DNA of 64,000 nt from Euptelea pleiosperma (taxonomy: Eukaryota; Streptophyta; Magnoliopsida; Ranunculales; Eupteleaceae), in assembly GCA_035048495.1 (NCBI GenBank), contig CM068540.1, positions 4,510,829 to 4,574,828 on the forward strand, written 5' to 3'. Positions 34,542 through 46,812 of this stretch are shown piece after piece. Below the pieces are notes generated by a model, which made no database searches, was not told the origin of the DNA, and saw nothing but the letters and a program-made list of their open reading frames with translations. Within the stretch, counting starts at the first letter, position 1, and every line of letters begins with the position of its first letter. A program made the translations under genes and the position numbers.

Positions 34542-35371
34542 CACACTAAGATAACTGCATATGTGTTTTTTTATATGAAATTAATTTAGTCGATACAATA
34601 TGTCATATCCTTACAATCAGGACTCTATATTACCAACTTTTGGAAGTTGTGTACTACAAAATTGTGACGGTTGGACCGTGCAACTTCCATTCAACTAATA
34701 AGTTGTGGCATAGAATTGCCAAAATTAAAGTATTCAAATTGTCCAATTAATTAATAGATTTTTTTGGAGAATTCTAATAACAACTCTTTTGAACATCCTA
34801 AAGCAAACAAATGACCGGGAGGTTAATAAAATCATGGTCATCATCATTATTAGTAGTGCCTCATACATCTTAAGTATTTGTGGTCAGCAACATGAATCCT
34901 CTTCAACCTTCGATTCTATCTTGAGTTATATCTTAACAAGATCATGACATCCTAAAAATTAAGAAAGAGAGACAAAAATGATCAAAAACTTAACATCAAA
35001 GTGATGTATTTTTTGGTTATTGTCGTCAAGTGTGTACGTAAGAGGACTCCAATAGCTAATTTTGTTGATGTACTGCACCTCAACCATATTGCGAGTTCTG
35101 TATCACATTACATACTAGGAAAGAGATAAAACATTTAGGACTTAGAGATGATTTTTTTTTTTTGTTTGTGGGTGGAGGTTTTGAACTTAGGCATGGAATA
35201 TTAACCCTCGTAAACTTTACTAAGCATGCATACATGTTTTGAACACAAAATTTGCGATATAAAAATATAAAATGAAGGTCAGTACCAACTAAAACCAGTA
35301 AGCATGTAATACAATTATTGAGGTAAAATTTTTTTTCTTAAACTTTCTTAATTTTTTTCATATCACGTCAG
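34542..35371 (+). other. Copy 2 intron 4, last part
   Basis: Returns to sequence shared with copy 1 (for example GGTTTTGAACTTAGGCATGG at 35169 and 4739). Nothing else seen. Confidence 0.6.
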
Positions 35372-35483
35372 GGATTTGGCCAGAATTGTCAAGTTTTAAT
35401 GATGAGGGAATCGGAGAGATCCCTTCAAGATGGAGAGGAGTATGCATGGAAGGACCTGATTTTAATAAATCTAATTGTAACAG
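35372..35483 (+). CDS. Copy 2 exon 5
   Basis: This 112-base exon encodes [20 protein letters not shown] and [13 protein letters not shown]. The donor is AACAG/GTATTA. Confidence 0.92.
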
Positions 35484-35577
35484 GTATTAATATATTCATA
35501 TTTTTACTCAAGTTGCTTTTAAAAAAAACTAGATTATTACATCTCTCATTTTCTCTTGTGACATTTCACTATTGCAG

Positions 35578-36132
35578 GAAGTTGATAGGTGCTAGATACT
35601 ACAATGTCGAAGATGATTCAGTCGAAGTAGAATTTGGCAGTAACAAGACCCGTACCGTGAAACAAACCGGCTCACCAAGAGATTCCAATGGACATGGGAC
35701 CCACACAGCATCTACGGCAGCAGGTGCCCTAGTTACCAAAGCTAGCTACTACGGCATGCACAAGGGACAGCAAGGGGTGGCTCTCCTTCTAGCAGACTTG
35801 CAATTTACAAGGCATGCTCACCCTCAGGAGATTGCTCTGGTGCTGCTATGTTAAAGGCTGTTGATGATGCAGTTAGGGATGGTGTTGATATAATCTCGAT
35901 TTCTATAGGAACAGAGTCGATCCCTGAACCTGATTTCCTTGAACTCCCAATAGCCATTGGTGCATTACATGCCAACCAAAAGGGGGTCATGGTAATTTGT
36001 TCTGCAGGGAATTCGGGACCTAATCCATACACTGTCGTCAATTCTGCTCCTTGGCTCTTCACAATCGCGGCTTCTACTATCGACAGAGCTTTCCAATCTA
36101 GTATAGTTCTTGGCAATGGCAATATTATCCAA
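35578..36132 (+). CDS. Copy 2 exon 6: catalytic His and Asn, contains the frameshift
   Basis: The 555 bases read from KLIGARYYN through [13 protein letters not shown] (His codon 35693-35695) to KASYYG. One base is then missing at about 35756, where copy 1 has GGGCTTGCA and this copy has GGCATGCA. From 35758 the other frame continues with [17 protein letters not shown], then CSAGNSGPNPY (Asn codon 36010-36012) to NGNIIQ. The donor is CAA/GTAAGT. Confidence 0.93.
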
Positions 36133-36323
36133 GTAAGTCATAATTTTATAACCAATTTGAAGGTTCATTATTGTGTCACTGTTTATCAGCCATCTTCTGC
36201 CAAAGAAAACTTGTAGAGCCTATATTTCCTTTTAACAATTCCATTATGTTGTTAAATACAACTTCTTTAACAAGATGCAAAGTTTTATTTAAACTTTTCT
36301 ATACTTTTTTTTTTTCTACTCAG

Positions 36324-36382
36324 GGAATCAACATAAATTTCTCTAATCTCAGTCGTTCGAAACTGTACCCTCTTGCATTCAG
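36324..36382 (+). CDS. Copy 2 exon 7
   Basis: This 59-base exon encodes [19 protein letters not shown], phase 0 to 2, with donor TTCAG/GTAAGA. Its length is identical to copy 1. Confidence 0.85.
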
Positions 36383-36437
36383 GTAAGATGCTGCTACTAA
36401 CTCCAATCTTTTGATGGAGGCAAGGTTCTTGTCTCAA

Positions 36438-36472
<35 letters not shown>

Positions 36473-36666
36473 CAGAAATGCTACTGTTCATAACATTCGA
36501 GTAATGTTGCTAACAACAATATTATAATTTTTATTGAAAAGTAAAAAAATTATGTAAATTAGGAACTGTTAAAGCTTGTTTGCACTTTTAAGTTAATAAT
36601 CATGTTATCTAATAACAACAACGAACATTTTTCATTCCCCACCAAACCCTAGCTTAAATAGAGAAA

Positions 36667-37425
36667 GGGAAATTTTAACAAGCCCCCTCATGCTATTTTT
36701 GAAATTTGACATACTCCCCCCTACAATTTGAAAAAGTTGACTTACCCATCATGATTCAATCCTCTGTCTGCGACTGTTGTTGACCCAAATTGACTAACAT
36801 GTTTTTTGAAAGGATAAAAATGCTCAGTTCTTCAATGTTAGAGCAAGAACATGTGGGTTTGGGTCAAAACCATAACCCCAAATCAAACAGCTTGTGGTGG
36901 ACGGCCAACCATGAAACTCTAGTAGGTTGGTCGGCCATCTCGATGACTAACCTACCAAAGTCTCATGGCCAACCAACCACAACTCTAGCAAAAAATCAAA
37001 TTCCACTTTCTTGTTTTTATGTTTTTTAAGAAAATTGGTTTTAAATTGCTTGGCGGAGTGGTGATTGGTCGTCCATGAAACAACTTACCGAAGTCTTCGT
37101 GGCGGACCAACCACCACTCTAACGACCAATCTTACATCCAAAAGCTTGTCTTTTATATTATTTTTTTAGAACTTTGGGTTTGCAAATTGCTCGCAGTGTG
37201 GTAGTTGGCCGGCCACAAGACTCTGGTAGGTTGGTTGCCGGTGATGGGCGGCCAACCCACTAAAATCTCATGGCGAACCGTCTACTACAACTATTTGATT
37301 TGGGTTTAGGCAGACCCACATGTTCTTGTTCTAATGTTGAAGAAAGGGAAATTTTTGTTAATTTGAGTCAATGATAAAAGGTTGGCAGAGCCACGGGGGA
37401 ATACTAAGTCTATTTTTCAAATTGT
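36667..37425. mobile_element. MULE-like element in copy 2 intron 7 (eroded)
   Basis: Orthologous insertion of 6111-7086: CATGCTATTTTTGAAATTTG at the left and TTTTTCAAATTGTGTGTG at the right, after which a GGGTGGGTGG stretch replaces the end. Confidence 0.65.
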
Positions 37426-37617
37426 GTGTGTCTATGTGTGTTTAGGGGGGTGGGTGGGTGGGTGGGGTGGCTGGACGACATGGTAAAGATATCAAGGGAG
37501 CTTGGGGGGAGCTCTCTTGAACCCGACACTAACATGCCTACTTCTGATCTACTTAAGCGAGTTGTTCATGAGATGATTATTATTTTTGATACTTACATTA
37601 TTGTGTCCAAAACACAG

Positions 37618-37845
37618 CAACTGCTCTCCAGGGTTCTTGGATACAAAAAAAGCCGCCGGAAAAATAATTGTATGTATCTTGGGCCCAAAAACAAAGATAT
37701 CAATTACTAGAGCCACTCAAGCAAAAGGGTTGATTTTGATCGATGAGGAAGGGTTGTATTTACCAACTGAGACTGGTTTTTACCCACTCTTAACAGTCGG
37801 AGACATGGTCGGAGTTCAGATACTTGAGTACATTATCTCTACCAA
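37618..37845 (+). CDS. Copy 2 exon 8: PA-type insertion domain
   Basis: This 228-base exon begins [20 protein letters not shown] and ends LEYIISTK with a split last codon. It has one codon more than copy 1. Confidence 0.92.
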
Positions 37846-38128
37846 GTAAGCATTAGTATCAATCACTGCTGTTTGGAAGGCCCATCTTTCTACATGAAAA
37901 ACCTTTCAAGAATACAATTTCTTTGTGCAAAAAATGGTGCTCCAAACAGATCCTTAAAGTTTTAACCATTCATTTCATCTAATTGTGCACCTACTGATAT
38001 GGGACACTAGTTTGGTTGATGCAAATCTACCCCACTTTTTTTTGACTTTCTTATATGATGGAGAGAAATCAACTAGATCTAATGACTCAGATCAAATGAA
38101 TGTTTTTTTTTTTGCTATGGTGAATCAG

Positions 38129-38243
38129 AAATCCAACGGCCACTATTCTCCCAACTGTGGATGTAAATAGAGTTAGACCTGCACCCGTTGTTGCGCCTTT
38201 CTCGTCCCGAGGTCCAGGAGCGCTCACAGAAAACATTCTCAAG
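38129..38243 (+). CDS. Copy 2 exon 9
   Basis: This 115-base exon encodes [31 protein letters not shown] and ends NILK. The following intron is only 112 bases, against 1.17 kb in copy 1. Confidence 0.93.
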
Positions 38244-38355
38244 GTCTCTCTCTCTCTCTCACCTTCATGGTATTTTGATTTTCCATGCATCTAGTTGGAA
38301 CCCACTTAGCACTTAACACTACCTTGTATTACTCTAATAATCATCCATCATGCAG

Positions 38356-38557
38356 CCCGATGTAACAGCTCCAGGTGTTGGCATACTAGCGGCAATGATC
38401 CCTACCAAACTGATCGGGAAGAAGCAGTGGTCAGAGTTTGGCATAAAATCTGGAACATCTATGGCTTGCCCTCATGTTTCAGGTGTTGCTGCGGTCATTA
38501 AATCAGTACACAAGGATTGGACCCCTTCAATGATTAAATCAGCCCTTATGACTACAG
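38356..38557 (+). CDS. Copy 2 exon 10: catalytic Ser
   Basis: This 202-base exon encodes [18 protein letters not shown] and [11 protein letters not shown], with Ser at codon 38458-38460, and ends at LMTT plus one base. Confidence 0.95.
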
Positions 38558-38982
38558 GTGAATGTCATCAAATATTTTTCAATCTTGTCATGGTTTCAAT
38601 GGGTGGGGGTCGGGGCACTCAAATTTTTTACTCAAGTTTTCTCCCAAACTCTCAACATTGGATTTGACGAAATCCAAGGGTGGTCGACAATGATGAGTTG
38701 TCATTGAAATCCAAAGCAAAACCATCTGTGAAATCCAATGCTAAGAGTTTGGGTGAAAATTTTGAGTCAAAATAGTACAGGTCCCCACTATACATGGGTG
38801 GCATGCATTTTCTTATAAATTTTCAAGTGACCAACTTCAAGAAACCATCTAAAAGATCTACTAGACCAAAATTCAGTCCCATTGTATGATCTTACACCAA
38901 TTCCACCTTTTTTATGACTAAAAATATAAGGGTGTCTATTTTTCGTTTCTCGGTCGATCAAAGAGGATCTGTTACATGGGTC

Positions 38983-39298
38983 TATTGAACAACTATTTAC
39001 CCCAAAAGATTGACCTATTGGAGAGAGGCGAAACAACTATGTATATCAATGGGTTGTCGGGCCAACACAACAAGTGCGAGGGAACACACCCTCCGCTAAC
39101 ATGCCCCCTTAGCTGAAATACAATCCGTTGGAGACTTGAACACGTGACCTCCCAGGCCTTAACGCTCTAATACCATGTTAAATAACCATTTACCTCAAAA
39201 GAGAGATCGACCTATTGGGGAAAGTTGAAACAACTATGTATACCAACAGGTCATCGGACTAACACAACACGTGCGCTAGAAAATATCATCTGCTAACA
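38983..39298 (-). mobile_element. TRIM retrotransposon in copy 2 intron 10
   Basis: Two direct repeats (38983-39101 and 39176-39298) flank about 74 bases. On the - strand each begins TGTTAGC and the first ends TTATTTAACA, followed at once by the primer binding site TGGTATTAGAGC (39164-39175). AAGGGGGCA, a polypurine tract, precedes the second. GGGTC flanks both sides (38978-38982 and 39299-39303), a perfect 5-base target duplication. Copy 1 intron 10 has the unoccupied site. Confidence 0.9.
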
Positions 39299-39382
39299 GG
39301 GTCCATCTAGATTAATTAGAATTTTTCGCTTTAATTTATGTTTAGTGATCTACTTACCGTGTTTTCCTTGTATTTTATACAG

Positions 39383-39930
39383 CAAACACATATGACAACA
39401 TGGGGAGGCCTTTAATAAATAGCACATATGGGTATGCAAGTCCACATGAGATTGGGACAGGTGAAATAAACCTACTTAGAGCTCTTGATCCAGGACTAGT
39501 ATATGAAACTACGATGACAGATTATCTTTATTTTCTTTGTTATTATGGATATCCAACCAAAATTGTCCGAGGTATAAGTAAAGACAACAACTTCAGCTGC
39601 CCAAAAAAGTCCATTGAGGCCCTCATCTCCAATATCAACTACCCTTCCATCTCCATTAGCAAGCTCAAGGGTGTTGGTCGGACGATCAAGAGAACTTTAA
39701 CCAACGTGGGACTTGTAAATGCGACATACATTGTGAAAGTAGATTCCCCACCTGGTTTGGTAGTCAAAGTGTTACCGAAGAGGCTCGTGTTCTCTGTGGA
39801 TTCCAAGAGGGCATCTTTCAAGGTCTCGTTTTATGGAAAGGGTGCACCAAAGGGGTACCAGTTTGGGTCTGTGACATGGTTTGGTGGCCTACATTTTGTT
39901 CGCACAGTGTTTGCAGTGAATGTCTTATAA
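39383..39930 (+). CDS. Copy 2 exon 11: C-terminal domain and stop
   Basis: This 548-base exon encodes ASPHEIGTGEINLLRALDPG, then the fibronectin-III-like domain ([20 protein letters not shown]), ending VFAVNVL and TAA. Confidence 0.95.
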
Positions 39931-39998
39931 CTTGGTAGTTACCCAACTCCAAATTATTTGTGCTTCAGGCCCTGTAGTACTAGTATGCATGGTTGCTA

Positions 39999-40004
39999 AA
40001 TAAA
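39999..40004 (+). terminator. Candidate polyadenylation signal of copy 2
   Basis: AATAAA lies 69 bases past the stop in the same sequence context as in copy 1. Confidence 0.6.
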
Positions 40005-42497
40005 CTTTTGCAAAGTATGCATTTTGCTTCGTAGTAATCTTTTCCTGTAGTTTGGTAAAATACCTTGAATATAGGATAAACACATTGAGTGCATGGATTG
40101 GAACATCCTTCTCACATGAGGAAACCTCGAGGAAAAGGTCAACAGTTTTGACCCACCACCATACGTCGATGTTGTCAATAAATCGTGTGCCGTAGAGAGT
40201 CTAATTCAGGACTCTCCCGAGGAAAAAATCTCCTAGTGTCAAGAACACTTTGCGCTTGACTTCATCTCGGAGTCAGACAATTATGCTATTACTGATCTGT
40301 AGGAGTCTGCTCCATTCAGATACATTCCCACTAAACTCAGTGAGTTTACGGCTCTGCTAACCATGGCTAGAGAACCCACTACTGCTCTCATCTCAGTCTT
40401 TACTGAGAAGCTTCGATCCCTCCCCGTTGAACTAAATATTTTTGCGGGTCTGCTCATAGCACTTACTATCCTTCTCTCAGTCTACACTGAGAGAGACCTG
40501 TTCTACACAGGTATACCTAGACAATGGATAGGGTAACAGTCTCTGTTCTACCTTAGAAGATTGCAGATTCACTCAGTCTTCTTGAGTTTTAACCTGGTTG
40601 GGGGTACTTGATATACCACCGTCATGTCTGGCTGAAGACGTAAAACTTAGCGCTTTCAGAAAGGCAATTTCGGTATTCCTAGAGTACATTAGTCTCATTC
40701 ATTTGTTATTACTGTGATATTTCTGAACATGCATGTACATTCATTCTTTCGATCATTAGGTACCACACACTGTCGAGTTTATGCCGACTTGGTTAAATCC
40801 TCTCTAAACGTTTGCATCATCATTATCAATTTTCAATTATTTTATGTCCCGATCATGAGCACCGAGGACGATGCTATATTTTGGTTTGGGGTGGGTTTTT
40901 ACCAAAACTCATGTTTTCATTTTGATAAAAAAAAGGAGAGAAACTTTGTAATTTTGGGTGTGATTTCATGTGATTTTTGAAAATGCCCTGACTTGATTAA
41001 TGAAAACCTTTTGGAAAGTATATTTATTGAAAATGATGTCTGTTTTGAAAAATCACTTATTAGTTCTTCATTCAGTTTGAAAGCAAACATTACTACAGTG
41101 GATTGAAAAATCTTTAAAAACTCAGATTCAGCAAAAACGTTCACATATCAACGTCAGAATTATCCAAAGTTTAGATTATTTAGAGATCCAAGAAGAAAGA
41201 TTGTGAAGACCTAACCCAGTGAGCTTTTGAGCTTTTCATTATTTCTGAGGGTTATAAAATTATTCTGAGTCACAAGATGACTCACAATTCTTCTAGTTCC
41301 CATATATTTCCATTGAGTGATCTCATTAACCCTTGCTTTGGTCATGGAACTCAGAACGACATCAAATTTGGATTATTACACAAAGAACCTTCTCTATATC
41401 CATTCGAGACATCTAAGATGAAAGTACAAAGCCTAGAAAATAATATAGGCAATCTTTCTTGCCAATCAGACCTTTTAGCTTCCCTAACATCTATACCGTT
41501 AGAAACCATTTTTGAGCATGTTGATAAAAACCTTTTCTTGTTAACCTATCAACCAAAAACCCAATCAAAAAAAAAAAAGAGTTCAATACGATAACCTACT
41601 TCTGAGATGGATCAAAAAGTATTTTGTATGATTACACCATGAAAAAAATATAAACCAAAAAAAGAAAAGAAAAGAAAACAAATAGTTCGAGCTGAAAAGA
41701 AACATGATTAGAAAGAAAGAATGAAAAGAAAAAGAATATAAAAAAGAATGCTGAACAATATCCAAAAAGACAAAAAAAAAATTAGAAAAAGAAAAGAAGA
41801 AAAGTCAAGAAAATATTACACCTGGGAAAAGTTGCAAAGAATAGTGAGATATCCTCTCAGAATTTTTGAATTCCAGAATATCCTTCTTTTTTCAACCTAT
41901 CCTAAGCCCCAATGCAACCTATACAAGTCCTATTTGATTCTAGATTAGTACCATCATCAAGTGTGGAGAATGCAGAAAAAAGAAATTATAGAGTTTGATC
42001 CAATGTTCTTAAGTGATATGACATTCTAATCATGAAATCTTCTTAAATCTTCTTATATCATTCATTCAAGAACTATATATGTGAGACGTTTGTCGGTATC
42101 TATATTCATCTCCTCACATATAATTTGAGAGAAAAGTATAAAACCATTTCTGAGTGATTCATTTCTGAGTGGTATACAAGTGAGGATTGAGGTCAAGGCA
42201 TATAGTCTCTAAGGAAATCTAGATATCTCTACTGTCAGATAAGGATGATGTTGAACACACACACACACACACACTGAGTCTGAGTAATCCTTTGTTTGAA
42301 GGTCTATTTGTAGAAGTGTTGCATTTTGCTGATTAGTTCTAATTTGTGAATGATTTATTGCATCATTGAAATAATCTGACAAAACAGAGTTTTCCTGAGT
42401 AATGCAAATAAGTTTTCTAGCATGTTATGCCAAGTCTTTTTTAGCTCACTTATTTCGCAATAATTGCCAAGATTGGCAATATGCTAGTTGGGGGTTG
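40005..42497 (+). mobile_element. Internal 3' region of an LTR-type element
   Basis: No intact gene. 41260-42250 aligns with 47300-48175 (shared CCAATC, CATGATTAGAAAGAAAG-like and CACACACACACA segments). The last 70 bases align with 57660-57723 and end with a polypurine tract GTTGGGGGTTG directly before the repeat start TGATATTCGC. The first 1.2 kb is unassigned. Confidence 0.5.
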
Positions 42498-43539
42498 TGA
42501 TATTCGCACAAAAGTGCTTATTTTAAGCCATTATCCTTATAGCGATGTCGCATTCTCCTATGTAAAACTTATCTTTTCGTCGACTTTTCCACGTAAGAGT
42601 TTCTTTCATTGCGTAGAATGCATTCTTTAGACGAAAATTGACTATTTGCATGAAATATACACATTTCGGATGGTCCAATATCAAGCCATTTTAGTTGAAT
42701 TTCATTATGCACTTTTTCACTTGCAGGAGACCTTATCGGGCGATTCTTGAGGGCTGGCGGGCCCACTATCAACCACAGAAGACTTCTATCAAAGCTTAAA
42801 GAGCTAGCAGGCTAGGATAAAAAGATAGAAGACATGTACGGACAAAGCTAGAGGATCGTAGAACCGGAACAAGGACTAAGAGAGAGAAGAATAACTAGAG
42901 ACCAAGAGAAGGACTTAGGTGTTAAAGGCCACACCAATTGACATCAAATGATAAGTTTGACTAATTGGTGGAGCGGACGAGAGAGAATAAAGAAGACCAG
43001 GTTTCAAGACCCTTCAATGCTTTTATTTTTATATTTTCTCTCACCTCTCTCCTATTTCTCTCTCTATCTATCTTGGCCCATGACCCATGACCCATGCCCA
43101 TACCCACGATCCATGCCCATGACCCATACCCATGACCATACCCATGATCCATGCCCATGCTCATGCCCATTTGCAACAACAAGAGAGAATCGATTTCACT
43201 TGACTGATTCTTCTCTCCCACATCTCTCTCTATCCTAGTTACTCTCTCTTATCTAACTAACCCATTCCCAACCGTTGAATCTCTCTAGATCCAACGGTCA
43301 TCATTTTTACAAGCAAAAAAAAAAAAGTCTATAAGAGATCTACGATCTCTCCTTCTTGGGTTGGTTCTCTCCCCCCTCTCATAACCTACAATCCTCTAGG
43401 TTCCCTCTCCCATTCTTCTCTAAACCTCTCTATATCTCTCCTTTCCTTGGTTCGGTTCTCATCCAAAAATCATAAAGAACACGACTTTGCAAACCTCTTC
43501 TCCATTGGTAAGTCACCAAGGTAAATCTCTATTTTCTAT
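42498..43539 (+). repeat. LTR-like repeat F1 (truncated)
   Basis: Begins TGATATTCGCACAAAAGTGC, followed by the family pattern TTATTTTAAGCCATTATCC, GGGCCCACTATCAACC, CAAAGCTTAAAGAGC. It holds a tRNA-like module at 42957-43012 and CCCATGA minisatellites at 43076-43175, and is cut by the next copy. Confidence 0.7.
42957..43012 (+). other. tRNA-like Pol III module in repeat F1
   Basis: A-box-like TTGACTAATTGGTGGAGC, 27 bases, then GTTTCAAGACC (one mismatch to the B-box consensus), then TTTTATTTTT about 10 bases on. The acceptor stem is not preserved. Confidence 0.5.
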
Positions 43540-46027
43540 TGATATTCGCTCAAAAGTGCTTATTTTAAGCAATTATCCTTCTAGGGTTATCACACTCTCC
43601 TACGTAAAACTGCATTTTTATCAACATTTCTACGTAAGAATTTTTCTCAGTGCGTAGAACACACTTTTTTGGTTAAAATGGTATATTCGCATGCATTCAT
43701 ACGCATTTATTTGACCCACATGCGAAGTCATTCTCATTACGCAATTTTTTTATCGCAGGAGCACTAATCGGATAATCCTGATGGAGTGCGGGCCCACAAT
43801 CAACATCCAGAGCCTTTGATCAGAGCATAGAGAGCCAGTGGACTTAGACAAGAGAATGAAGGCCAAAGACAGAAAAAGCTGAAGATAGAAAGAGTCGAGA
43901 GACAACCAAGAGAGAAGGATAGAAGAACCATCTAAGAAGAGACCAAGGAGATTAAAGCTTATCAACTAACAAAAGACAAGGACTTGCTCAGTTGGTAAAG
44001 CATGTAGAAGACCAAGTCAGGGACCAAGGTTCCAGACCCTTTACTAGCATTTTCTCTTTATTTTTGTAATAATTTCTCTTTACTCTCTCTAAATCCTCAC
44101 TTTCTCTCTAATCTCAATATCCACCACCAGATCCTCTCTTCTTCCGAAATCACTCGATCCTACGGCCTACCTTGGTCGATCTCCACTGTCCGATGATCTG
44201 TTCGATCATCTCCATCCACTTCTACCATCCGATCGCCATTGAATCATTACTTCCACCGTTCGAACATCAACCCCATCATCACACCCACTCACCACTTGAT
44301 CTAGTCAATGAATGGTTGAACCATGAGGATAATGTTGCCACAAATCAAGTATAGAGAAAGGTGTACGATGCACACTTGCACATGAGATAACGTTCCTAGG
44401 GGATGAAGTGGCATTAGATTTTTATTTCGAAGGAAAGTGATTTACCAAAAATAGGAGTGGTTTTGAAAAATGACTTTGAAAATTTGATATTTTAAATGGG
44501 TTCTTACAAATGAAAATATCTTTTCCAAAATTAGAAATTCCCATAAAACATTCTTAAAAAGATTTCTTTTATGAAAAGGAAGGAAAGAAAGACAGATTTT
44601 CTTGGCTGATGAGAGCATTGATTGGGGAGGTGAGCAATAGTGCTGGGCGTCCAACTCTTAAGGACAAAAACGTCCCTATGAAAGGTCCCCAACTCTAGCA
44701 CGTTTTGAAAGGAAATGAAATTAGAAACCGTGGGTTTCTAGCATGGGAACCCACGGTTCCTATATAAATGGGAGCTTGGACCGTCCCCATCTTCTGCTTC
44801 CCCAACGTTCTACCCTCAAAATCCCTAGCCGTCTTCTCCTTTACTTCCTCTCCCTCTCTCTATTCATTCACCTAGCCACCCCTCACAAGAAAAAAAAAAA
44901 ACCAGAAAAAAAAAAAGAAAAGAAGAGGATTAAGAAGAGGAGGAGCTCGTGGGAGACCAGCACCTCCATTCCTTGAGCCCCCACCACCATCATCACCAGT
45001 CAGACCTGCAACTTCACCGCCCTTCATCTCCAAGGTTGCCGCCCCCATCACCACCAAACCCTCACCACTCAAACGTTGTTGGTGTTGCAGGCGGCAACAC
45101 CAAGCAACCCCGTTCCACAAACCGTTTCCACCATCTTGCATTCCCCAGCCATTTTAACAAAAATAAATAAATAAAATAAAGAAGGCAGCAAAGAAAGAAA
45201 GAGAAGAAGAGAAGAGAAGAAGGGAGGAAACCATTAGGTTCCTCCCCTTTGGACTCCATTGCCGCCCCTACCTGGCTCCTCTAGCCGCTGCCCTCTCCTT
45301 CTACCATACAAGCAGGCTGCCAAGTGCAGCAAGGTATCACCAAGTGTGCAAGTGCGCAGTGCAACTTCAAACCCATCAACGCTGCAGCCTCCCACGATGG
45401 TCCACTATGCCGCTGTCCTCTTGAAATAACTCCAGCCACTACGACCAAGATCGGGCACACTACTCCAGCAAGTCCGTCTCTTTCGTCCCCCTCAAAACCC
45501 TTACCACATCATTGCCATCACCTAAGGCCAGCCTAGTCCATCTCTCCATCAATTATCCTCTCTATCTTAGTTTTTATTTTATTTTTTTTCTTTCTCCTAA
45601 ATACTATTTGATGCTGTGTTCAAGTGTTTCAAGTATATTCTATTTGATTAATAAAAGTTCATTAGTTTGTTTAATCTCACATCTTTAGTTTATGATTGAT
45701 GTTCTAGATTCAATGTTATTTGCTTTATTAGATTTAAAAACAAAAAAAAAGAATAATAAAAAAAATCAAGAAAAAGATGTTTTAAAATCAATTCCCTCCT
45801 TTTCATCTCCTCTTAAAAATATCTAGCATTTTCTTTGGAAATATTTGTTATTTCATGTTCACTATTGTACTAACCCGCCTAATCCCAAGTACGGATCGAC
45901 ATCCGACACTGTCCACTGTACAAGCTTGAATATTTTGCAGAAATAAACTGTGAACTAGAATGATCAAATTACAAATGTGTTGATCTTAGGGTTTCCGTAA
46001 CCAACAATGCGGAAAAACCCTAGTTTC
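43540..46027 (+). repeat. LTR-like repeat F2
   Basis: TGATATTCGCTCAAAAGTGC to AAAAACCCTAGTTTCA, 2.49 kb. It contains a tRNA-like module, CT-rich tracts and a GTGCGGATTCGACAT-like 3' segment shared with the other copies. Open frames inside are low-complexity and not conserved between copies. Confidence 0.7.
43984..44038 (+). other. tRNA-like Pol III module in repeat F2 (best A box)
   Basis: TTGCTCAGTTGGTAAAGC is nearly a plant tRNA D-arm/A box. Twenty-seven bases follow, then GGTTCCAGACC, then ATTTTCTC. Spacing equals that of a real tRNA gene with a short variable loop. Confidence 0.55.
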
Positions 46028-46812
46028 ATCTATCTTCTCTTTCATTTTCTCTTTAAAATCTTGTTCTTTCTCTTTATATTTTTTCTCTTATAATGCTTTT
46101 TAGAGTGATGGTTATTTGTTTTTATTTTCTTTTATGAATAAATTAGATTCAAGCATTATAATTTACATTATTTTAATAAAGTTTCTCTTTTCTGTTATGG
46201 TGTTTCTTTCTCTTTACTTATGTTAATTAGTTGATAGAAATCTCTCTAAAAAGATTATTTTAAATTTCAATCATTAATCACCACTCTCACCATTCCATCT
46301 ATATTTTCAAGCACTTTCTATTGTTCTAATATTTTGATAAATTATGTTCCCTAACCCCGAGTGCGGATTCGACATACGTCTCCATTTTCTATCTTCTCTT
46401 TCATTTTTTTTCTATAAAATCTTGTTATTTCTCTTTATATTTATTATCTTATAATACTTTCTAAAGTGATGGTTATTTGTTTTTATTTTCTTTTATGAAT
46501 AAAGTAGATTCAAGCATTGTAACTTGCATTATTTTAATAAATAAGTTTCTCTTTTCCGCTTATGGTGTTTCTTTCTCTTTACTTATGTTAATTAGTTGAT
46601 AGAAACTCTCACCCTTCCATCCATATTTTCAAGCACTTTCTATTGTTCTAATGTTCGATAAATTGTGTTCCCTAACCCTGAGTGCGGATTCGACATCTGA
46701 CATATCACTATACAAAGTCTGCATTTTTGTAGGATTTAAAGTGAACCGAAATTACAAATATTGTTGAAATCTAGGGTTCCCGATCCGACGACACGGAAAA
46801 ACCCTACTTTCA
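46028..46812 (+). repeat. LTR-like repeat, 3' part only
   Basis: Repeats the terminal 0.8 kb of F2 (TTTTATTTTCTTTTATGAAT, GAGTGCGGATTCGACAT) and ends ACGGAAAAACCCTACTTTCA. It directly follows the F2 end. Confidence 0.65.

Larger units (their letters stand above)
16564..39930 (+). pseudogene. Subtilisin-like serine protease, copy 2 (one-base frameshift in exon 6)
   Basis: Tandem paralogue of copy 1. Eleven exons: 16564-16647, 16750-16856, 19055-19152, 28773-28940, 35372-35483, 35578-36132, 36324-36382, 37618-37845, 38129-38243, 38356-38557, 39383-39930. All phases agree, and one missing base near 35756 is the only break; counting it, the length would be 758 residues, normal for the family. 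Order: signal peptide (1 to about 23), inhibitor I9 from HYIVYMGG (29) to the exon 4 start, Asp 151, His 229, Asn 335, PA insert about 395-470, Ser 544, fibronectin-III-like C-terminus. As written, translation leaves frame after residue 249 and stops at 35852-35854, losing Asn and Ser. This is either a recent pseudogene or an assembly error, since everything downstream is intact. The gene spans 23.4 kb because introns 3 and 4 hold transposons. Confidence 0.9.
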
